A stretch of 64,000 nt of DNA from Dipylidium caninum (lineage: Eukaryota > Platyhelminthes > Cestoda > Cyclophyllidea > Dipylidiidae), in assembly GCA_017562135.1 (NCBI GenBank), contig QEYB01001497.1, positions 310,001 through 374,000 of the forward strand. The letters are read 5' to 3'. Below, in pieces: positions 1 through 13,600 of this stretch; the first letter of the stretch is position 1, and each line of letters starts with the position of its first letter. The translations under genes and the position numbers were made by a program. Under the pieces are notes generated by a model, which was not told the origin of the DNA, ran no database searches, and saw nothing but the letters and a program-made list of their open reading frames with translations.

Positions 1-1375
1 TAAAGTGCTGAACTTGGCCAAATGAAACTCTTTGTTTTTTATATAGCACACATAAAATGCGCAAATTAACGATCGTGAATCAATAGGAGGTCACTGTTTT
101 CTTGCTAAACCAGCTTGTTCTTACTTCAACGATGATAAAAGATACTTTATAAGTTGAAGTTGGAGGTTTTTATCTAAAAGACTTGGGATCGACATGTCAA
201 GTTGATAGGTGAAGGCACGAATCTCTAGTATCATGCACCTTATCTTAATTGATCATGAATTTCTTGTCAGGCAGATAAGGAGGTTGTATCCCGTCTAGGG
301 TCATGTCAAAGGCCAGGATAGACCAACACCACTTAATATTAGCGTACCAGTATGCGAAGTCACCGTATCGTGAGATCAAGGGGGCACAGTTAGGTAGCAT
401 AGTTGGGAGATTTTGTGCCTCATATCCAGAAACAAGAACAGATTACTTATATCCTGACTGAAATAATCCTTCACTTCTCTAAGGAATGCGGCCTACTATC
501 TGGAAAGTAACTAAGATCGCATTTACTGTGTTTGCATTTGTTCCTCGCCACTCTTTCCGTTGAGGGGCAAGAGAGGTGTTTACTGTGACCAATTTTGCAA
601 GGAGGTGATCAAGACCGCAGTGCAACTATCCACCTTCTCGTGGTAAAAAGTGACTTTTTTTGAACCTCTGAGAATTGGTTTTTGTTCTCAATCTTACTGG
701 CTGTTTTGATCAACTAGATGAGTGAACTCGCCTCATGACTTTTTACTTCACAGCCTGTTCGTTCAAAGCCACAATTGATAATCTTTTTAAAAATCCCATT
801 TACAGTAGACGGTACACACTGAGTACCTCAGCTTTTCAGGCTTTATTTTGACAAAGTCTTGCGTCAATGACAGATTTTCTGTTAAAATTGTTCTGAACCA
901 TTTGGCCACAATTAACGTTGCTAGTTAGGCGATAAAGTCAACTGCTATTCAGATGAAATTAAGTAGAATGCGGCGGTCCCATTAGCGAAGCATACAGAAC
1001 TTGAAGGCAACCGTTGGCTTATCACAAATACGACATAAAGAGATTGTCTATTCTCGGCTTTTGGATGGGTAAATCGAGGGTGGAGAGCAGTCGAGTATAC
1101 AGGTTACCTGATCCAAACATGGGACTTGGTAAGAGGATGGCTCGACCCTGAGTTAGCGCGGTAGTTCGACAAACTATTGTCAGACACAACTTGATTGCCT
1201 TCCACTGGGCATGCTGGAAGCATTAATGGGGACACGGGGGGGGACAGCATTGGTATTGATTCGTCTAGGTCACGCATTAGGTCACGGTGTCTGGCATTAT
1301 TGCAGCACGTGATTAAAAGAATGACGATTCGAATTTTACGCTTCCCTCGTGTTTTAGGAGGCCACTGTCCCAAAC
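1..1375. other. No supported gene; upstream flank
   Basis: I see no convincing coding exon, RNA gene or repeat here. A splice-acceptor-like tract (TTTTAG) ends at 1357 and is followed in frame by six codons leading to the ATG at 1376. The first recognised exon of the next gene could therefore be internal, with an unrecognised 5' exon further upstream. Confidence 0.5.
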
Positions 1376-1691
1376 ATGGAACGAAATCTCTCTCCAGTGA
1401 ATACTATTACCGATATCACGCTGTCAAAGTCAGAGAGCCGAGTTAACACTTCATGTCGCTCAGGTAGCAACTCAGTACCTCTAACCAAATCCTCGTCCCC
1501 TTCACCGTGTCCACCTCGACCAAAGATGTCGCCTTGTTGTAAAATTGTCATCTCGACACGTGGCCCCAAAACCCAGGCGTGGGAGCCAGTGAAATCGGCA
1601 AAAAAGCGCAAACAACCGGATGTGGAGAAGATGTACGCGGAGTTTATTAAGTCATTTGAACCGCCTAGACTGCAACGCAAGAATTCTACAG
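1376..1691 (+). CDS. Unknown gene, first recognised coding exon
   Basis: Opens at ATG 1376 and runs 105 codons plus one base to a GTAAAT donor. The peptide is Ser/Pro-rich, then Lys-rich (KSAKKRKQPDVEKMYAEF). The frame stays open upstream to an acceptor ending at 1357, so this may be an internal exon that starts at 1358. Confidence 0.55.
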
Positions 1692-4600
1692 GTAAATCAA
1701 ATCCTCACTTGTTCTTACCACGGATACGCACTAATTCAACTTGAATGAAGCAAGAGTTAAAGTCTTTCCCCCCTTAACTTCTCTGCCGTTTACTTTACTG
1801 TAACATTGGTATGGGAAGATTTGCGGCTAAAAGGCACAAAGTCACGCTTCCGCTTCACTTCTTACACATTGGTCAACAAAAATAGGCTGTATTGTATTGT
1901 ATTGCATTGCCTTTGCCTTCTTTTCCACCTGCTATTCGCAATGATCTTTGGTACTTTGAAATTTGATTACCACTTTGTGGGAATTTGCGAAAGGAAGGCG
2001 AATTGATTTACGCTTTCTCTCCCTCTTCCTCTCCCTCTCTCAGAGTTCTCGTTTTCTGCGAGGCAAAAATATGCCATCATTTTGTAAGAAAATAGGAAAA
2101 AAAAAACCAGTATGCCATACTCTCTTGGCTCTCTTTAAACATCTTAGAGTATAGCGTCTTTTTAAATAATCGTGGATTACATTTCTTGCCGTAGTAAAGG
2201 AATAATTTTTTTTAGATTAACCCCACCGAATGGTTTTGTTTCACACTCATTGAGCATCAGAGTTAACTGCTCAGAAGGCAGCTTTGAATAGACGTCAAAT
2301 TTTGCCTCCTCTCCTTCATCAGATGTGTATGCCAGTTGAAGGTGATTGAAACAATGAATTTACGACTTGTCTGGTCCAAATTCGGACAATATTAGGTTCA
2401 AACTCTTGCTGTAGTACATAAAGCCACTTTAATTGCTGTGATAGTTGAGTAGTAGATGAGGAGATTGCAAACAACTCGTTTAACTTTGCGTTGTTTAGCG
2501 ATTTTTTCAACCGTCCGTGATTGCCCATGGATAATTATTTTTAAACAGTCTTTTGGCCAAGGGGACAGAAAAGTTGATGCAGAGTAATGGCGAGAGGCAA
2601 TACTGCTAAAAAGTCTACGAGGTGGTCAGATAGTGGCCTAATGCTTGCCGCGTTACTCGAAGAGGTTAACTGAAACATCCTTTTCAACGCGAGTGCGAGA
2701 GTGCTGGGAATATAATAATTGAAGAAAAAACGAACATTTAAGCAGAGGCAGCGAGACGAGAAATGCGGTGGCAGTAAAAGCATTTCAAATAAGTTGCCTT
2801 GCTTGCTAGGCAGGCCATCAGTCACGAGGTCGGGGATACAGGGAGGAGAACACACTCCCTCCGCACCACCCAGCAGTCGCCGTCACTCCTCCCATCCTGC
2901 ATTGTGTTTCAATTGAGTCAATCACAGCGTCACACGACCTATGTCCCACCTTGACACCGTCCGTGACATCTAACCAAGTTGCCACTCCTACCTCCTCCCT
3001 TGCCTCATCTCATGCCACTACTACTCTACCGGTGTGACGTGCACTTCACCCGAAACCGCTTTTTGTCTTGGCCACTGTGGCCACACGACAACTGCTGACG
3101 CGACCCAGGTGACAGTTATTGCCAGTGTGAGTCAACACGAGGAGTGAAGAGTGCCTCCGCTCTTTGTGTGGCGAAGGCTCACCGTCAGTCTTGAAGACAG
3201 CACTACTCGAGTCGCCTTCTTCATTCCGTCTCTCACTACCATGGGAGGGAGCGTTGAAGCAGTCGCACGCACTGAAGCGAGGACGGTGAGTGCGCGGATG
3301 TGCGGGGAGGTCAGAGGTCAACTTTGCCAGTCAACATCACCTCGTCTCGTGTTGCCTCGCCGCTGCCTTCCCCCTGTCCGGTCGACTTGGTCTTCACCTC
3401 GGTCGCACCACGTGGCACCATGTGGCACCCAGTCTCACCCTGGAGATGGTGATTGAGTGAATGCGACCTTGACGCACATTGAACTGGGAAGTGAATAGCC
3501 CATTGGGGCTGGCTGGGGTGGAGGAGGAGGAGTCGGTACAACGTCGTCTGAAGAGGAACTTCCGATGTCCCGCTGTAACCATACGACTGTTTGCATTTAC
3601 CGTCCCTCAGACCGGGACAAATTTACAATCTTGACTTCATGGGGAAATCATTTTTTACAACATAAAACAAACCTCAGTACAAATTCTACCCCTTCCTGGG
3701 AGGATCTTGAATGTTTATGTTCCCTCCTTGCCTATCTTTAGTGTCTCCCCCTTGCTGTCTGTATTCTTTTTCGGCTAACAAACAATTGACAAGCGCTAGG
3801 GAGAAAAAGAACAGGGCAAATTACATCCACGTGCCTAACAGGAAGCACACTTCCTGTTGCATTTCGCTTGGCGTTGACAACAGCTTCCGTTGCCAAAATT
3901 GGGGGGTGGGGTGGGGTGGGGCGAGGGCTTGAGAAGGCGGGAAAGGCGGCACCGAGAAGGGAGGAGGCGGGAAGGGAGGGGAAGTCGGGGAACGAGGGCG
4001 GAAGGGTGGCTTAAAGGCGGCCGACTGAGTGGGGTGCAATATTTCGACATTGAAGACTGTGGACAAGGCGCCGTCTACCTCACCGATGAGTCGGAAAATT
4101 AGGCATTTATAGCTTGTGGAAGTGAGTTGAGTTAAAGTATGCACACGTGTGTGTGTGTGTGTGTGGTTTCCCATTTTTCTTCCCCTCCCGAACAGTAGCC
4201 AGCCAGTAACACTGCTGCTGCTGACAGTGGGTGTTTTCGGCGGCGGTTGCAACATTTCTTGTAGGCATTTGACATTTCAGACAAATGTATTCATTCCCTT
4301 CCACCTGCAAATTTCCGCGCCTCTTTTTCCCTTCCCTTTTTTTAAAAATAATGTTAATAAAGTACAAATTTTATTTAGCGAACTTAATATCAGTATGTGA
4401 AATGTGTCAAGGCTGTTGCCTCATAAAGCACCCTTTTCTTATGCCCCTTTGTGACTGATGTATCCGGGTAAATGAGACAAAAGGACGGATTTGAAGGACT
4501 TATCACCGAGACAGACATAAAAGTAGTGCACGTCTACTTTGTCAGCCGGTTTCTGTCACACGTGGCTCGGTGTGGTCCAAGCGTTGTGCAATAAGATTGC

Positions 4601-7600
4601 GATAAAACTCATCAGTAAAAGTGCATTTTAACAGACATCGCGTCTACTGTCTAGGGGTGGGAAGAGTGCAAATTAAAAGGAAGATTAAAATACTCCAATG
4701 TAGGGTTGCATTTACTGTTACCCTTGGCTGACGACCGAGGAAATATTCGTGATTTTCTAGCATTCATGTGTGGCGGTTGTCTACTTCACCGTGTGATGTT
4801 TTGGCCGACTGGTGAGTGGCCATGGAGAACATATTTTGCTAGTTGCAATGGGTCTTCTAGACCAGTCAACCTTTAACTTAACTGAATTTGTAGATATCCT
4901 ACCGAAACAACAGGGTTATTGACCTTCCAAGTCTCGCTCTCACGGGATTTACTTGTCTTCTCTAAGTGGACTCTTGCAATTTCAAAAGTTTACATCCATC
5001 TAACTGTGTCTCAGTTGATTTAATCTTTCATCAATTTTTAACTGTAGTAATAATGGAAGCGATGTAAAGTATGGCGGTTTGAAACATGCGAAAAGTCCTT
5101 TGTCTTGAATAGTTGGGTTGAATCTCACTTTGGGTGTCGACTATGCCTCCTCCCCGGGTACTTTTGTTTAATTTTTTGTTCTCCAAAGGATGTACTTTGA
5201 GCAACTGTTAACATCTAAAGTCATTGAAAAATGGGTGTTTTCCTTCATTTTGTCTAGCTTCAGAAGAGGAGAGAAACAAATCTCCCCTCTCCGATCCATT
5301 TCGCCGTGCATTCGACAGGCGTGATGTTTCCAAGAAGGCCGATGTCGAGAGGTGTCGGAGCCCACAGCACTGCAGTCCCGAAAAGACCAAAATTTGTGCC
5401 TCATGTACCGGTTAGTTGGGATAAAAGGTTGTATAGTTACCGTCTAATGGGAATGGTGTTGGTATGGAACAAGTGGCGATGGGAAATCCCCTTTTTTATT
5501 CCTTTTTAACTCTAAAGGACTCACGAATGCGAATTAGGCAAGAGTTTTATTGCGCCTACTACTATCGTGTGAATATACACAGTTTGTGAAAGTGTGAGTA
5601 TTAAATTTCACTGGCGTTGTGAGCAGTTGTATCCACGGTCAACTGAGTTATTTTATTCTATTCCAAATCTTATTTTCCTCACGAAGAGCATAATTATAGT
5701 GTTATTTTGTTTATCAAAATGCTCTTTTAGACAGTAAATGAGTCTTAGCAAGTAGGCTTAGCTAAAGGCAAGTAAGAATTCATCACTTCTTACTCTGTGA
5801 GAGCAACTTTCTTCCACCGCCAAATCAGTATTTGCATTAGCTTTTCCTCCTTCAGTTGAGCTAGCACACCACTGCGTTTTACTCCCTCCCTCTTCCTCCC
5901 CACTTAGCCCGATGACTTTCGTCCCCGGTTGCAATTTGTCACCACTTCTCTTTATGCTCTTTTCATTTTGCGTGTCAAATGGTGTAATGCTGCCAGAAGT
6001 AGCCTTTCTATCCTCGTCATAGCGACCGATATCCTGACGACTGACAGGAGAAATTGATGAGCCGAAAAGGAGAATGCCTCATTTTTCCATTGCAACCCTG
6101 TGAAGAGGAGAAGAAGGAGAAGAAGGAGGAGGAGGTGCTGGGTTGCCTAATGAGGACATTGCTCCCTAATGACGAATACACTCTCTTTTTCAGCTCATCA
6201 TTGTAACTTGAAGCGTTGTGTTTCACAGAAATCAGTAATACACACGAGATTAACTGACCATCTCACTTGTAGAATACATTAAATCCCACTTTTTTGTTGT
6301 GTCACTCCCAATAGAAAGTTGTTAGTACCCAGCACAGATTTTTAGTCGACAGGCAAGGTCTCCTCAGTCGGTTTTCGTGAGTAAATTCCTTGGCTGTCCG
6401 AGAGATGCCAGTTGAAAAATCCCTTTTGACATCTCACAACCACAAATAGATGAAATTGACTGAGCACAGGAGGATATCACGGGTACAATAATCCTCGATT
6501 ATTTGACATCGTTTACTCACTCATTATCAGACTGTAATTAGTCAACTTAACGGACTTTTCTTAAATTTCACTTTTTGCAGTTTGTCAATGCAACGTCTGT
6601 AGGACACACTGTCCCACTACATCGGCCAATCCTGATTTCCACTGTTGTCTCCACGCTTGCTGTTTTAAACCCACCTATCCTCCACACGAATCTCGAACAT
6701 CGTGCCCGTGTAGTCCCAAAAGTGATAATATACTCCATGACATTGAGAGGCCCCTCTCCCTCATCTCACTCCTCCCGTTGTCGTCAGCGTCATCATGAGG
6801 CTCATCAAAAGGGCAAACACAAACATCATCCCGCGGGTTCTGTTTGCCTTTCACATACTGCGGTCTGCCAAGGCAACATTGTCAGACATTGCAACAACAG
6901 ATATTTCACCATTCATAAAGACCATGGATCGGATACAAATCGCTCACACTCTCATCAGCCCTGCAGCCTACGCGGTGAGTCAATCTCTCTCATTTTCAGC
7001 CTGTTATGTATTTTTTCTTCCTCTTTTTTTTTTATCTAAGGCGAGCAAGCAAACTCAACAAATATTGTACGGCAAAAAAAGGAGGTGTGAGAAGGAGGAT
7101 GAGATAATCTGAATCGACATTGACTTGGTTATCTTCTCCTAACATGCAAGGGAATAGGAGAAATGTTGCTTATCATACCGCGCCTTTTGGTGGTTATAGT
7201 GCAATTGTTGGTGGACTTTGTCTAAATAATTAATTCAACTGGCGCGTTAAATGGAATTGACGGGGCACATTGACCGATGTGTCAACCATGAGTCAAATAC
7301 CTGCATTTCGGTGTTTTTGCAAATTGTCAAGACTAACGAAGCTTAGTCTGATCACATTAAAATTCATGAGGAATAAAAAAATGACATTGACGAAGATGGA
7401 AATTTAATGTATTAACAAATAGTTTATTCCAGCAGTTGAAAGGATTATCAAGTGGGACTAGGATGGAGGAGAGCTGAAACACAGCCTAATGGAGATTAAT
7501 CTCCTGTAAATGTGAATATGTTGCAAAAGGAAGAGACAAATTTGAGAAGACGACTACTTTTTCTCTAAATAAAGCCCATTATCCCTTCAGTCGATTCGTT

Positions 7601-10600
7601 CTTGATAGTTAAGAGATTGGTTGATGTAGCCAAAATGTAGTCGTGAAGGACCCTCGTTCTTTTCGACGAGAATGGAAGGTTGGTTGGACGAAATGGGAAG
7701 GAGAGGAGGGAGGTGTGTGGGGAGAAATGTGCTATTAAAAATGAGCAAATCATAAATTAAGTATACTTCTGAATGCACCGCTTTCTAACTGCTCCTCATT
7801 TATCGTCTTTTACTGACAGAACTCTCTTTTTGGCGGAGATAAAAGATTGTTGTGGTGCTAAAGAGTTGTTACTCATGGTATGTCGCATGTTTTTAACTAC
7901 CTTTTCCTCCTAAATTACACTAGACGTAGAAGAGTCTGGCTGAAGATATCTTAGGTGGTATCCTCGAATCTTCGTCCAAATTGTAAGCGGTTATACTGTC
8001 AAGGGAGCAGATTTTTCTACCCATATACAGGTATTTGAGCTTATAAACACATCCGAAGTCTGTATTTTTTGGGGGAATATGATAATACCTACGGATAGTA
8101 TCGTGTTCCACCGCCCTAATGAAAATACGGAGCCCGATAGATGTACAGACTTCTTTCAGAAGGCGAGTCGCACTTCTCCGACGAGGTGAGAAAATTCATT
8201 AGGCTAAAAATTGCTCCTCTCCAGAGATGAGGAGTGTCAAAGTGCAGACGTCGTCAAGGCTAGGCGGCGCGTCTGGTTGAGGTGTCTTTTAGTGGATTTT
8301 TAGTTTGACACTGGTGGAAACATTTCTGGCGCATTTATACAGAAAAATGGCTGGAAGAAATTAGAAGAATGTTAATTTCGAAGTTTGGTGCTATCCTGAT
8401 CGGAGGACTCGTAAAAGGAATAGTAAAATGTCATCTCAATGAGTGATTATTTCCCCTTTACTGGGAAAACATGTTGGTAAAGTGAAAACTTTTCTTAAGC
8501 CCGATTAGATTGAAGAATGGAGTAGTTTTATTCAGTCTGAACACGGAAAAATAAATTGCGTTGTTGGATGCCAACTTGAGTCTAATATTGCGTCATTTTG
8601 AGAATTCTTTTGCACTAATTCCGGGGTTTGGCATAGTCTTATCAACTTCTGTTCTTTTTTCTGTTTTCCCTATTTCTGCTAGAATCACCGTCTCAATTAT
8701 CCGGACCAAATCCACCACTCCAACCAAGTGTACAAGAAAGAGCGGCAGTTGATTCAACCGAACAAAAATCCACATGTGCTTTAACCCAGTGTATCTGCAC
8801 TAGGAATGGAGAGGGCAATCCTCCCGTGCTCTCGACACACTCGCCCAACGCTACAGATCTCACCTACACCATCGACAACAGAGTAACACGAACTGGTAGA
8901 GGTGAGTTTTACCATCGTCTCTGCCATAAATTGTCGCGTAAAATCGCTATAATGCACTAGTACCACATACTTGTCTTTTTTGTGTGGTGTTTTCTCGACC
9001 AACTAACGAATTACTCAGTCCCGCCCCTGCGTTTATTAGTCCATTGCAGTAGAAAATGCGCGGTATTTGTTTATAATGAGCGAGTTTATGGTTGCCATGA
9101 TAGCAAAGATGCAGACAGTAGATTTTAGAGAGTACTGTGATCCTTTTGTTATTGTGTAATTGGGAAAAAAACTAGAGCTTTTTTATATGTGAATGAATTG
9201 GGGTGATATCATGTGAATAGATCGGAGAGGGTTATAATAGGAGGATGCGAATTTAAGGGAAGGATGTCAGATAGGCGAGACGTGCCTATTATTTCCAAAG
9301 GAAATTTGATGAAACTACAATCCCATCACCGAGTTAACACTCCAGTCTGAAAGACAGTGAACGTGAGCGTGCCAGCCCCAATGGGCTATTCACTTCCCAG
9401 TTCAATGTGCGTCAAGGTCGCATTCACTCAATCACCATCTCCAGGGTGAGACTGGGTGCCACATGGTGCGACCGAGGTGAAGACCAAGTCGACCGGACAG
9501 GGGGAAGGCAGCGGCGAGGCAACACGAGACGAGGTGATGTTGACTGGCAAAGTTGACCTCTGACCTCCCCGCACATCCGCGCACTCACCGTCCTCGCTTC
9601 AGTGCGTGCGACTGCTTCAACGCTCCCTCCCATGGTAGTGAGAGACGGAATGAAGAAGGCGACTCGAGTAGTGCTGTCTTCAAGACTGACGGTGAGCCTT
9701 CGCCACACAAAGAGCGGAGGCACTCTTCACTCCTCGTGTTGACTCACACTGGCAATAACTGTCACCTGGGTCGCGTCAGCAGTTGTCGTGTGGCCACAGT
9801 GGCCAAGACAACAAGCGACTTCGGGTGAACTACACGTCACAACGGCAGAGTAGTAGTGGCATGAGATGAGGCAACTTGGCTAGATGTCACGGGCGGTGTC
9901 GAGGTGCGGCATAGGTCGTGTGACGCTGTGATTGACTCAATTGAAACACAATGCAGGATGGGAGGAGTGATGGTGACTGCTGGGTGGTGCGGAGGGAGTG
10001 TGTTCTCCTCCCTGTATCCCCGACCTCGTGACTGATGGCCTGCCTAGCAAGCAAGGCAACTTATTTGAAATGCTTTTACTGCCACCGCATTTCTCGTCTC
10101 GCTGCCTCTGCTTAAATGTTCGTTTTTTCTTCAATTCTTGTATTTCCAGCATTCTTGCACTCGCATCAACGAGAGTGTCTCCATTCGTCTTAATTTTTTT
10201 TTTCGCTATCCCCTACCACCCTCGTATGACTAGTGCTGTTGGCACGATCTGCCTCAATCGTTTGAATAAGTGACATTTGGTAACATCAGCTTTAAATAGG
10301 CAAGAACTTCGGCATATCGCCCACCATCCATTGCAAAGCTGAACCTATGAATAGACGATGTCTCACTAATTGTTGACCTTGAGCTGCAATTTTTCCTGTA
10401 CTCCCTAGTTGAATATCAAGTAGTTGGACAGAAAAATTTCTTCGAGAGATACAAAATTGCGACGACGTAAATGCCCTTTCAAGCGCATAGTATATATTCT
10501 CTCTCGCGTTAATTTTCTTGCCCACTTCTGACAATCCCCACTCCAGTTGTCCTCTTTCTTCTCTCCCTCGTCTTTTCCCCCGCCTTAAGTATTCCGCCAC

Positions 10601-13600
10601 GCACGTTTCTAATCCCCTCAAATCTTTCTTTTCGTTGCTCTTTACTCTTCATCTACACAGAAATGTTAGAACGAAACAATTTGTTGTTTGAGTATGCAAA
10701 CCACCAATTCTCTTGTATGCAAACTAACTTAGTTAACATTGTAGATGTCTCGTCTCCTTCTTCCTCTTTTTCTTCTTCTTCTTCCCCCGGGGACTCCGGA
10801 GGGTGCCATTCCTACTGGATGCATTTTCACCGCACAGTATTCGCCAAGACTACATTTTTCAACTGAAAAAGCGCACTTTGTGTCGGATGATTCCTGGCAG
10901 AATTGTAGGATAGTTGGTGAATTGCTGATTATGAGGGGTGCATTACTTAGAAACTCATTAACGTAGAAGGAAAAGCCTCGAATTTGCCCATGTATTGAGA
11001 AATACTCGAGAGTATTAATGCGAGATTTCAAAGTGGACATTTTCGTTTAATTGTGAACTTGATTATTTTATTATAGCAGGCAAAGGAGGTCTTCACACGC
11101 AATATTGGAGGTTTTAGGCGATTGTGCGCCGAAACAGGCTTATGGGAGCATGGGTAGCCCCACAGCGGTGGAAAAAGTGACAATGAGTGGTGTGTACCAA
11201 GGTGCGCGTGACACGGTGATTGATGACTTTTTGTGGACAAGGCCGCGTAGATCGAATTCGTAGCAAGACTATATTCATCACAGAACTCTTTGGTGGTGTT
11301 CTCTTACGAAAGTGTTGAACAAGCACCTCTGTAGGACAGTCTTTCGTTTGAATCACTCGGATAGCAGATTACAGCGGTCTAGGAGAGTCACTTCGATGGA
11401 TGTCTGCAAAAACAGCCGAGAAGTAATTAGTAAACGACGAACTAATGAGATAGCCTCATCCCATCAAGGTTTGAGGAAGAAGCGGACAGGTGGAGCCAGA
11501 GAAGGCACCATGTTGGGGAACTTTAAATGCCACAATTTGATAATGAATCAATCTTTTTTAAGCTTCCGTCAATACTACACATAAATTATGCTCTTCGTTG
11601 ACATTAGTTGCTACTGCTTCGAGGAAATAATGCATCGGTGACATGGAAAAGAGGTGTAAATGAACGCATACTCTGTCCTTCTCAGCCCACCATCCTCACC
11701 GCTTGACATTGTGAATCTTCTCACTTTAAAGCCCGTCTACTTTACATGTATGTGCCAATTCGCCGTGATATATTAATTTCTCCTCTGTCCAGACGCACAG
11801 ACCGAGTGGATTATCTACTCCACCGATCAGTCATCAGTGTGAGTGAAATCACCTGGTTTATTTCTATTTCTTTAAAATTTTCTTCTCTTTTTTTCACTTA
11901 CAAACAACTTGTCACATCATCTTCTCTATCTCTATCCTGTAAATTCCATAGTGGAGTAACACAACATTTGACTGACACGCCTATGACAAAGTATCCTCCT
12001 CACTTCTCTGCCCAAGTTACTGCCAAAATAATTGTAGACTCAGGGGAGAGATTGAATAGGCATGGAAATGTTGCTCCCCTTTGAGTTGTTAACCTCCACC
12101 CCATTCCACGTGTATACTGTCGAGCGAACACATCAAATGTTTCTTCGTCATCTTGGGAGGAAGAAGGTGATGATCTTGATCATGATGAAGGAGAAAACTT
12201 AAAGGAATTAAGTATGGTAGGCGTGACAACCTAAGTGACAAGTGATGTTTCCGTCATAGGTTGCTAAACTCAAATGAAGGAGGCCTCTTTCAACAGAACA
12301 TTGTGAAAACAACTTTTTTTAATTGGTTTTTTTAAATCCTTCCATATTTTCTCCTGTGAAGAGGATACTTGTTGTATTAAAAATGACTGGCGGTATAGCC
12401 ATTTTTATTCCACTTTTCTATCACAGTAGTGTTGTTTGCCTACAAATCGTCAAGGGCAACAACGACAACAATAGCATAAACAGCTAGAAGGGCAAGAAAA
12501 ACATGTCTTTATTTGCCTATCTCCTATTTTCCTTGTTCTTAAATCCTTCCATCTCCCTTTTGTATTGCCTAATATCGTTGTAGGCAGGCATTAGAGGGGG
12601 AACAAAAGACCAGGACTGGGGGGCAGTAATCTGATCAAGAGAAGACAACACTCCCAACCGTTGAAATGATGGGAATTGTGAGATGATCTATTTACTCCCC
12701 CCGTTTCCCCCCTACGAGGCAAAATTGCCCCTGGTGGATAGTTGCATTTTGTTTGATCGTAAATTCTGTATAAAGTTGACATTAGGTTGATTTGTTACTG
12801 AGATAACTGGGGATCTGAAATGATTGTCCATTCCATGGTAAGACGTCTTCTCAAATCTTCCTTTTATTTTTTTCTTCCATTAATTTATTTGACTTTTTTT
12901 ACCACTGTGAAGTGTATCAAGTAGATTTTTACCGCCATTACGACTCAGAATTGTGGGGTATGTTGGGATCGACGCACAATTTCACCCTGTAACACGGTTG
13001 TGAAGCAAAAAATAAGTGGATATGTCATCATTTATAAGTAAGAATATTGACAATCCTTGAAATTTCATTAATTTCTACTTGCTGTCACTAAAGAAATGCA
13101 GTTTTTCATCTCCCCCCTCCTCTACTCTCACTTTCGCCCATGTTGTACTTATTCTCTTCTACCCTCGTATCCCTTCCATATGGCAAACATACAAAAAACA
13201 GCTACCTCTGTCTCCAATTTGCTAGTAAGACGGGCGAGAGTGGATTTGAGTTCAGTTTGGCGATGGATTTTGGCCTTATGAGGCAGACTGACGTATATCG
13301 GATTGCCTTACAATCGCAAAATAATAACCACTATTCCACTCCTTCCTCCGCCCTCATTGTTGTCCCACCTTGACATGAACGTCTGTTTCGGTGGTGTTTA
13401 GCTCTTTCATTGGCCAATTGTAGTGATGATGGGTCAACCTGGCAACACGACACTTCTCCTAGTATCGTAGTTCCGAGCGCCAATAAACACTTTTGTCCAG
13501 AAAGTGATTAATTTTTAGTGCATTTCCGAGTGCGCCTAGACTGCTTTTTGTTTTCGGATCTTGAGCGTCTCCTCCCTGGGAAAAGGTCAGGGTAGGCGAT

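Larger units (their letters stand above)
1692..5257 (+). other. Intron 1 of the unknown gene
   Basis: A 3.6 kb intron that holds the left copy of the inverted repeat pair (2690-3513), a G-rich stretch at 3901-3990 and a GT microsatellite near 4150. I see no nested gene. Short ORFs inside the repeat are treated under the repeat. Confidence 0.5.

Noticed and set aside
600..612. AAGGAGGTGATC, identical to the 3' end complement of bacterial 16S rRNA
   Set aside because: An isolated 12-nt match with no rRNA sequence around it, in clearly eukaryotic DNA.
10745..10866. Ser-rich possible exon of the unknown gene after a TTGTAG acceptor
   Set aside because: Entered in phase it reaches TGA without a usable donor. 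The Ser run is a TTC/TCT low-complexity artefact.
11078..11274. 65-codon open frame after an ATAGCAG acceptor in the unknown gene
   Set aside because: It requires phase 2 entry, while the upstream exon leaves phase 1, and no matching donor was found.
11813..11862. Possible small exon between an acceptor at 11812 and a GTGAGT donor
   Set aside because: Entry phase fits, but exit phase does not join any recognised exon.
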